Shown here one piece after another: positions 8,447 to 13,184 of a stretch of 13,184 nucleotides of DNA. The stretch lies in assembly GCA_020846815.1 (NCBI GenBank), contig JADLDF010000049.1, positions 1-13,184 on the forward strand, in the 5' to 3' direction. Made by a program: the position numbers and the translations under genes. The stretch's first letter is position 1, and each line of letters opens with the position of its first letter. The notes under the pieces were generated by a model. That model was not told the DNA's origin. It saw only the letters and a program-made list of their open reading frames with translations, and did not search any database. Source of the stretch: Gammaproteobacteria bacterium (lineage in GTDB: Bacteria; Pseudomonadota; Gammaproteobacteria; Steroidobacterales; Steroidobacteraceae).

Positions 8447-9145
8447 CTAGTCACCCTCGTCCTGCCGCCGCGCGAAGACATAGCCGGAGCCGCGAACGGT
8501 GATGATGCGTCGGGGTTTCTTGGGATCATCCTCGATCGCGGAGCGGATACGCGAGATGTGGACGTCGATCGAACGGTCGAAGGCATCAGCACCGTCGCCG
8601 CTGAACCGATCCATGAGCTGGTCGCGCGACATGGTGCGGCCGGCGTTCTCCGCCAGCGCGACGAGGATGTCGAACTGGTGGCCGGTCATGTCGCAGTCCT
8701 TGCCGTCGATCCTCGCCACGCGTGAGCCGGGATCGATCTCGAGCCGGCCAAAGCGCATGATCCTGTCCCGCGCGGATGCACCCGCTCTGCGACGCAGGAT
8801 GGCCTTGAGACGGGCGAGCAGTTCGCGCGGGTTGAAGGGCTTGGGCAGATAGTCGTCTGCGCCCAGTTCAAGACCCACGATGCGGTCGGTTTCCTCTCCC
8901 TTGGCGGTCAGCATCAGGATCGGGACATCGGACATCGCCCGGATGCGCCGGCACGTCTCGAAGCCGTCGAAATCGGGCAGCATCACATCGAGAATGACGG
9001 CGTCGGGAGGATTGCGCCCCAACGCCGTCAGACCGCTCTGGGCGGTGGCCGCAAGCTCGACGGAGAAACCGCTTCCGGAAAGATAGTCGCGGAGCATGGC
9101 GGAGAGCCTCGTATCGTCGTCGACGATCAAGACTTTCTCCGCCAT
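8447..9145 (-). CDS. OmpR-family response regulator
   Basis: A 232-residue DNA-binding regulator from the ATG at 9145. The N-terminal receiver domain begins 'MAEKVLIVDDD', with the acidic pocket at Asp9-Asp11, the phosphoacceptor Asp53 in 'ILDVMLPDFDG', Thr80 in 'LMLTAKG' and Lys102 in 'YLPKPF'. The C-terminal winged-helix domain carries 'RSIDVHISRIRSAIEDD' and 'RRIITVRGSGYVF', as in CpxR, RstA and OmpR. The frame stays open to a GTG at 9175, which would add ten residues (MERAKRRTSG). I prefer the ATG because GGAGA lies 9 bases ahead of it and because receiver domains normally start within a few residues of this point. The gap from the Spy-like gene is then 36 bases. It probably activates its own operon through a repeat upstream of the first gene (9771-9785). 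Confidence 0.94.
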   Translation of the reverse strand: MAEKVLIVDDDTRLSAMLRDYLSGSGFSVELAATAQSGLTALGRNPPDAVILDVMLPDFDGFETCRRIRAMSDVPILMLTAKGEETDRIVGLELGADDYLPKPFNPRELLARLKAILRRRAGASARDRIMRFGRLEIDPGSRVARIDGKDCDMTGHQFDILVALAENAGRTMSRDQLMDRFSGDGADAFDRSIDVHISRIRSAIEDDPKKPRRIITVRGSGYVFARRQDEGD

Positions 9146-9154
9146 GCCGCTCGT

Positions 9155-9159
9155 TCTCC
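9155..9159 (-). promoter_or_regulatory. Shine-Dalgarno deciding the response regulator start
   Basis: GGAGA on the minus strand (9159-9155) is 9 bases ahead of the ATG at 9145. The in-frame GTG at 9175 has only a weak TGAG-like sequence before it. This supports the shorter 232-residue regulator. Confidence 0.5.
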
Positions 9160-9181
9160 GTTTCGCCCGTTCCACCTGGAC

Positions 9182-9685
9182 TCAGCGCCAGTGCCGGCCA
9201 CGCTCCTGAACACGCTCGACCAGTTCAGCGCGCTGCTCCGGCGTCAGCACCTCAGCCGCATCGAGCGCCGCCTGCGTCAGCGTCTTTGAAGCTCCATCGA
9301 GGGCCGCGATCCGTTCAGCACGCAGGGCCTCGAAGGCTGCCCGGTCGAGGGTCGCCGCGCCCAGGAGCTCCGCCACGGTGCCGCGCGTGTCGCGGAACTT
9401 GCGGAAGACCGGCCTGACTTCGGAACGCGCGTCATCGATGATGGCCCAGATCCGCTTTTCCTGCTCGGCCGTGACATCCACGGAGGCCAGGACGCGCTCC
9501 AGTCCGCGCTCTCCGAAGCCCGGCCCATGGAAGCGTCCGCCGGCGAAGCCTCCCGGACCACCCCGGCCGCTCAGGGCGCAGGTGACGCCGACGGCTCCGA
9601 TCACCAGGAGTGCCAACGCCCCGGCTGCGATCAACTTCCTCGCCCGGCGGGGCTTCTTGCAGGTCTGCTGATTGTTCTCTTCCAT
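9182..9685 (-). CDS. Spy/CpxP-like (LTXXQ-type) periplasmic stress protein
   Basis: A 167-residue protein and the first gene of the operon. A positively charged N-terminus (KKPRRARK, 10-17) precedes one hydrophobic segment (about 18-38), then a Gly-rich stretch (GRGGPGGFAGGRFHGPGFGE, 40-59). The rest is predicted mostly helical, with two LTxxQ-like motifs, 'VTAEQEKRI' (71-79) and 'LTPEQRAEL' (147-155). This is the pattern of Spy, CpxP and ZraP-type proteins, which are small periplasmic chaperones or sensor modulators induced by envelope or metal stress. No clear cleavage site and no lipobox are visible, so it may stay anchored in the inner membrane. GGAGA lies 6 bases ahead of the ATG. In the Cpx system CpxP restrains the kinase CpxA, and a similar feedback role here is an inference from gene order only. 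Confidence 0.85.
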   Translation of the reverse strand: MEENNQQTCKKPRRARKLIAAGALALLVIGAVGVTCALSGRGGPGGFAGGRFHGPGFGERGLERVLASVDVTAEQEKRIWAIIDDARSEVRPVFRKFRDTRGTVAELLGAATLDRAAFEALRAERIAALDGASKTLTQAALDAAEVLTPEQRAELVERVQERGRHWR

Positions 9686-9770
9686 TGAAAGTCTCCGTTA
9701 CCTCATGCGGCGGGATTGCCGCGATGGGTGCAGGCTGAGGCCGGACTGTTTCCCTCGTTCCGGCTCGATA

Positions 9771-9785
9771 TGAAGAAATGTGAAG
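9771..9785 (-). promoter_or_regulatory. Candidate OmpR-family operator: TGAAG-N5-TGAAG direct repeat
   Basis: TGAAG at 9771-9775 and again at 9781-9785 gives a 10-base period, one helical turn. This is the geometry used by OmpR-family dimers, for example the CpxR box GTAAA-N5-GTAAA. A weaker GGAAG follows at 9800-9804. The repeat lies 86-100 bases upstream of the first start codon of the operon, a sensible place for activation. The motif was found by eye and assigning it to this regulator is inference. Confidence 0.4.
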
Positions 9786-9957
9786 GCAGAAATGCCGATG
9801 GAAGCCCGCACCGCGGTGGACGATCGCCTGCATGAAATCGAGATGGCGACGCGACGGCAGGAATGACGTCACGCACCGGAGCCGCGCCGTCAGAACAATC
9901 ACCAGCAAGGTGAAGAGCAGGCAATGGATCGAGCCTGCCGCCGCAGTTCAGGCAGCC

Positions 9958-10162
9958 CTATTGACGATGCAGCAAGCCCGCGAGGAATAGGGCGAGATAC
10001 CGGCCGATCTGGCGCGCCTCGGATACCTCGTGGCCGGGGGCGCAGCGACTGGAACAGCCGGGCCGCCGCCGTAGCATGCCTGCGGCAAGACGCCTCGAGA
10101 GCCGGGTACCAGCGTTTGCGAACTATCGCAACTGCCGGATCGATTGCAACAGGTTTACCAGA
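9958..10162 (-). pseudogene. Possible frameshifted C-terminal remnant of a TetR-like regulator
   Basis: On the minus strand one frame is open from just after a TGA (10165-10163) and reads 'PVAIDPAVAIVRKRWYPALE', then 'HATAAARLFQSL', ending near 10043. After a net one-base shift (within 10042-10030) a second frame reads 'EVSEARQIGRYLALFLAGLL' and HRQ, then stops at TAG (9960-9958). The pieces resemble in spacing the last helices of TetR-family proteins (a '-RFPEL-' like turn, an 'AA-LF' helix, and a final helix ending in 'FLAGL'). No helix-turn-helix part and no start are present. The likeness is by eye and weak, so this could also be chance in GC-rich DNA. Confidence 0.25.
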
Positions 10163-10214
10163 TCATGATGCAGCGAGCACCAGTCTCAGCCGAGTCCGGC
10201 CAACCCATGCCGCC

Positions 10215-10946
10215 TCAGCGCCCGGGCGCGCGAGCGCCGCCGGCCGGCGTCACGACCGCGATCACGCCGAAGGCGGGGTGGTCGTAATAGTTCTTGTCGT
10301 AGAACTTCACGCGCCGGATTTCGGTGAGATCGTAGGCGGCGCGGCCTTCGCCGGCGGCGTATTTCAGCGACATGCCGAGGTGCAGATAGGTGCCGCGTTC
10401 GAGGAACACCGAGCCCGACAGGCCCGGGATGCGCAGCCCGAGCTGCTGCAAAGAAAAGCCGGCGCGCGAGCCCCAGCTGCTCGCGCTCTGCGACCAGGCG
10501 ACGTGGGCGATCGGCCGCCAGGCGCCGCTCGCGGCGAGCTTGGTGCGCAGCTCGTTGAGCTGATACTGGGCGGGAGGCAGCAGCCCGCCGAAGCGGCCCA
10601 CCTGCGCGCCGGCGGCGGCGGCTTCGCCCGAGTCGCTGCCGCGGGCGAGACGCGCGCTGGAGGCGGTCCAGTCCTCGCGCTGCGCCGGGCCGGCGGCCAC
10701 GGCGAAGATGATCATCTCGACGTTATAGACCGGCGCGGTGCCCGTGCCGGCGGCGGCCTGCGGGCGCGCCGCGGGTGCGGCGACGGCCAGCAGCAGTAGC
10801 AACAGCAGGGCCGGAACGAGCGCCGGCCAGCGGCCGAGCCCGCGGCTGGCGTCGAAGCCACGTACGCGAGCGGGGCCGAGGCCGGACGGGGAGCAACGAT
10901 GCGTGACGGCGCGGCCGGAGCGTGGGGCGGACATGGCCTCGATCAT
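10215..10946 (-). CDS. csiV: CsiV-family periplasmic (peptidoglycan-binding) protein
   Basis: A 243-residue predicted secreted protein. The hydrophobic core of a signal peptide (PALVPALLLLLLLAVAAPAA, 41-60) is followed by 'VYNVEMIIF' (73-81), which matches the family's opening strand. Later come 'LRIPGLSGSVFLERGTYLHL' (171-190) and the closing 'YYDHPAFGVIAVVTP' (220-234), the most telling CsiV signature. CsiV was described in Vibrio cholerae as a peptidoglycan-binding cell-shape factor. The start lies 13 bases after the mfd stop, so the two are probably co-transcribed. The signal peptide core begins unusually late (residue 41). A second in-frame ATG at 10934 shortens this only slightly, and both ribosome binding sites are weak. 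Alternative name: conserved hypothetical protein of the CsiV domain family. Confidence 0.8.
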   Translation of the reverse strand: MIEAMSAPRSGRAVTHRCSPSGLGPARVRGFDASRGLGRWPALVPALLLLLLLAVAAPAARPQAAAGTGTAPVYNVEMIIFAVAAGPAQREDWTASSARLARGSDSGEAAAAGAQVGRFGGLLPPAQYQLNELRTKLAASGAWRPIAHVAWSQSASSWGSRAGFSLQQLGLRIPGLSGSVFLERGTYLHLGMSLKYAAGEGRAAYDLTEIRRVKFYDKNYYDHPAFGVIAVVTPAGGARAPGR

Positions 10947-10959
10947 AAACGACCGCCGC

Positions 10960-13184
10960 TCAGCGCGTCGCGGCCGGCACCCGCGGGCCCGACGGTGCCG
11001 GCGCCGCTGTCGGCGCGAGGCGACGCAGCAGGCCGGCGACGAACTCGAAGCGCGCGGCCTCCTCGTCGAGCTCCATGGACACGCGCAGCTTCAGCGGCCC
11101 CTCGAGCCGGTAGGGGCTGTGGCGCTGCTGGATCAGCCCGATCACGGCTTTCGGGTCGATGGAGTTCTCGGGCTCGAACTGCAGGTAGCCGCCGTGCGCG
11201 CCGAAATCGAGGCGCCGCACGCCGAGGCGGCGCGCCGCGATGCGCAGCCGTGCGCTGCGCAGCAGGTTCTGCGCCGGCTCGGGCAGTTCGCCGAAGCGGT
11301 CGACGAGCTCGGCCACGAGTTCGTCGACGCCGGCCTCGTCCGGCGCCGAGGCGATCTGCTTGTAGAGCGCGAGGCGCACATGCACGTCGCCAACATAGTC
11401 GTCGGGCAGCAGCGCCGGCACGCGCATCTCGACTTCGGACTGCGCCGCGAGCGGCGCGTCGATGACGCCCTTGCGGCCGGCCTTCATGGCCTTGACCGCG
11501 CGGTCGAGCATGTCGAGGTACATCGTCAGGCCCACTTCGGTCATCTCGCCGCTCTGGCCCTCGCCGAGCAGCTCGCCGGCGCCGCGGATCTCGAGGTCGT
11601 GGGTCGCGAGCACGAAGCCGGCGCCGAGGTCTTCGAGCGATTCGAGTGCCTCGAGGCGCCGCGCCGCATCCGCGCCGAGCGCCTTGCGCGAGGGGGTGAT
11701 GAGGTAGGCATAGGCGCGGTGATGGGAGCGGCCGACGCGGCCGCGCAGCTGGTGCAGCTGCGCGAGGCCGAAGCGGTCCGCGCGGTTGATGATGATGGTG
11801 TTCGCGCTCGGCACGTCGATGCCGCTCTCGATGATGGTCGTGCACAGCAGCAGGTCGAAGCGGCGGTGATAGAAATCGACCATGAGCTGCTCGAGATCGC
11901 GCTCGCGCATCTGGCCGTGGCCGATGCGGATCTGCGCCTCGGGCAGCAGCTTGCCGAGCTCGCCGGCGAGCTTCTCGATGTCCTTGATCTCGTTGTGCAC
12001 GAAGTAGACCTGGCCGCCGCGCCGCAGCTCGCGCAGCACGGCCTCGCGCAGGCTCGCGTCGTTCCACTCGATGACGAAGGTCTTGATCGCGAGGCGCTCG
12101 GCCGGCGGCGTCGCGATCAGCGACAGCTCGCGCAGGCCGCCGAGGGCCATGTTCAACGTGCGCGGGATCGGTGTCGCGGTCAGCGTCAGCACGTGCACCT
12201 CGGCGCGCAGCGCCTTCAGGCGCTCCTTGTCGCGCACGCCGAAACGCTGCTCCTCGTCGATGATGATCAGGCCGAGATCCTTGAAGCGCACGTTGGCGTG
12301 CAGCAGGCGGTGGGTCGCGATCACGATGTCGACCGTGCCGCGCTCGAGCCCGGCGACGACTTCTTCCGATTCCTTGCCGGTGCGGAAGCGCGACAGCGAC
12401 TCGATGCGCACCGGCCAGTCGGCGAAGCGGTCGCGGAAATTGGTGAGGTGCTGCTGGGCGAGCAGGGTCGTGGGCACCAGCAGCGCCACCTGCTTGCCGG
12501 CCTGCACGGCGGCGAACGCGGCGCGCATCGCGACCTCGGTCTTGCCGAAGCCGACGTCGCCGCAGACGATGCGGTCCATGGGCTGCTCGGACTGCAGGTC
12601 GGCGAGCACCCGCGAGATCGCCTCGGCCTGGTCGGCGGTCTCCTCGAACGGAAACGCATTGGCGAAGGACTGGTACTCGAGCTCGCGCAGCGGCAGCTTG
12701 AGGCCCTGGCGCGCCTTGCGCTGCGCATAGAGATCGAGCAGCTCGGCGGCGACGTCGCGCACCTTCTCGGCGGCGCGCCGCCGCGCCTTGGCCCACTGGT
12801 CCGAGCCGAGCTTGTGCAGCGGCGCGGTCTCGGGCGCGGCGCCGGTGTAGCGGCTGACGAGCTGCAGCGAGTGCACGGGCACGTAGAGGCGGTCGCCGTC
12901 CTGGTATTCGAGCACCAGGAACTCGCCCGCCTGGCCGCCGACTTCCATGATCTGCAGGCCGACGTAGCGGCCGACGCCGTATTCCTCGTGCACGACCGGC
13001 GCGCCGGCGGTCAGGGTCTGCAGGTCGCGCAGGATCGCGGCCGGGTCGGCCGCGGCCTTGCGGCGGCGGCGCTCCTGGCGCGCGCGCGTGCCGAAGAGCT
13101 GCGATTCGGACAGCACCGCGACCGCGGGCTCGGTCACGGTGAGACCGGCGAGCTCGGGCGCGACGGTCAGCGCCAGGCGGTCGG
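10960..13184 (-). CDS. mfd: Transcription-repair coupling factor Mfd, C-terminal two thirds (5' end outside window)
   Basis: The frame is open from the right edge to the TGA at 10962-10960, giving about 740 residues of a protein normally near 1,150. A GTG at 13137 is internal: the codons upstream read 'TVAPELAGLTVTEPAVAVLS' without a break, as expected for Mfd. Mfd removes RNA polymerase stalled at DNA lesions and recruits the UvrA/UvrB repair machinery. Counting from 13137, the RNA polymerase interaction domain contains 'VVHEEYGVGRYVGL' (48-61). The translocase has Walker A GDVGFGKTE (193-201), DEEQRFG (294-300), TATPIPRTLNMAL (320-332), 'TTIIESGIDVPSANTIII' (433-450) and QLRGRVGRS (463-471). 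The C-terminal autoinhibitory domain has 'VHVRLALYKQIASAPDE'. All motifs are intact. The missing part is the UvrB-like N-terminus. Confidence 0.97.
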   Translation of the reverse strand, partial: DRLALTVAPELAGLTVTEPAVAVLSESQLFGTRARQERRRRKAAADPAAILRDLQTLTAGAPVVHEEYGVGRYVGLQIMEVGGQAGEFLVLEYQDGDRLYVPVHSLQLVSRYTGAAPETAPLHKLGSDQWAKARRRAAEKVRDVAAELLDLYAQRKARQGLKLPLRELEYQSFANAFPFEETADQAEAISRVLADLQSEQPMDRIVCGDVGFGKTEVAMRAAFAAVQAGKQVALLVPTTLLAQQHLTNFRDRFADWPVRIESLSRFRTGKESEEVVAGLERGTVDIVIATHRLLHANVRFKDLGLIIIDEEQRFGVRDKERLKALRAEVHVLTLTATPIPRTLNMALGGLRELSLIATPPAERLAIKTFVIEWNDASLREAVLRELRRGGQVYFVHNEIKDIEKLAGELGKLLPEAQIRIGHGQMRERDLEQLMVDFYHRRFDLLLCTTIIESGIDVPSANTIIINRADRFGLAQLHQLRGRVGRSHHRAYAYLITPSRKALGADAARRLEALESLEDLGAGFVLATHDLEIRGAGELLGEGQSGEMTEVGLTMYLDMLDRAVKAMKAGRKGVIDAPLAAQSEVEMRVPALLPDDYVGDVHVRLALYKQIASAPDEAGVDELVAELVDRFGELPEPAQNLLRSARLRIAARRLGVRRLDFGAHGGYLQFEPENSIDPKAVIGLIQQRHSPYRLEGPLKLRVSMELDEEAARFEFVAGLLRRLAPTAAPAPSGPRVPAATR

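Larger units (their letters stand above)
9686..10214. other. Intergenic region between csiV and the efflux operon
   Basis: A 529-base stretch without a convincing intact gene. Its left part (9686-9900) must hold the operon's promoter and includes the most AT-rich short patch nearby (around 9765-9795). It also holds a TGAAG direct repeat and two perfect palindromes, CACCGCGGTG (9809-9818) and TGACGTCA (9864-9871). The right part (9958-10162) holds a possible frameshifted remnant on the minus strand. I saw no convincing -10/-35 pair, no tRNA and no T-tailed terminator after csiV. Confidence 0.6.

Noticed and set aside
9146..9175. Ten-codon N-terminal extension of the response regulator from GTG 9175
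   Set aside because: Weak ribosome binding site, and the ATG at 9145 has GGAGA at good spacing and fits the usual receiver-domain start.
9432..9908. Minus-strand frame of 158 codons running from the gap into the Spy-like gene
   Set aside because: No recognisable domain, and its second half is an out-of-frame reading of the Spy-like gene, whose own frame has LTxxQ motifs and a good ribosome binding site.
9703..9924. 73-codon minus-strand frame in the operon's upstream region
   Set aside because: No family resemblance, and it covers the likely promoter and the TGAAG repeat.
9918..9937. CAGGC...GCCTG inverted repeat as a terminator or operator
   Set aside because: Only five pairs with a 10-base loop and no T-run, which is expected by chance at this GC content.
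9924..10799. Plus-strand frame of 291 codons covering the gap and opposite csiV
   Set aside because: Low-complexity Ala/Arg/Gly protein without motifs, and most of it is antisense to the CsiV signature regions.
10943..12796. 617-codon minus-strand frame overlapping mfd in another frame
   Set aside because: Mostly Arg and Ala repeats, a frame shadow of mfd, whose own frame holds every helicase motif.
13135..13137. GTG as the start of a 725-residue helicase
   Set aside because: The frame continues upstream without a stop to the window edge with residues expected for Mfd, so this codon is internal.

Overview
This is GC-rich chromosomal DNA, most likely from a high-GC gammaproteobacterium. The best taxonomic clue is a CsiV-family gene directly downstream of mfd, a protein family and arrangement I associate with Gammaproteobacteria. 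The genus cannot be told from this window.

Layout: the plus strand begins with the 3' end of nagZ (1-395), a peptidoglycan-recycling glycosidase. It is followed by a strong GC hairpin (473-506) that sits between convergent genes. Everything from 523 to the right edge lies on the minus strand. Read in the direction of transcription, the right end holds mfd (transcription-repair coupling factor, 5' end outside the window) and csiV (10946-10215), separated by 13 bases. Next comes a 529-base gap (10214-9686) with no convincing intact gene. It holds a possible broken regulator remnant and a candidate response-regulator site. After it comes a tight eight-gene operon (9685-523).

The operon order is: Spy/CpxP-like periplasmic protein, OmpR-family response regulator, sensor histidine kinase, HlyD-type periplasmic adaptor, two-domain ABC ATPase, two ABC-2 type permeases, and a NodT/TolC-type outer membrane lipoprotein. 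Neighbouring genes overlap by 1-4 bases or are separated by 1-11 bases, except for 36 bases ahead of the response regulator's preferred start. The transporter genes match the E. coli YbhG-F-S-R class of ABC exporters, here with a dedicated outer membrane channel. The first three genes match the layout of a Cpx-type envelope stress system. Together they look like a self-contained unit that senses envelope damage or a toxic compound and expels a substrate across both membranes. The substrate cannot be read from the sequence.

The operon sits between housekeeping genes (nagZ on one side, csiV-mfd on the other). Hand counts on a few 60-base lines suggest nagZ and csiV are richer in G+C than the operon and the gap, so the block may have been acquired or rearranged into this locus. 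No mobile-element genes, tRNA, rRNA or CRISPR array were seen.
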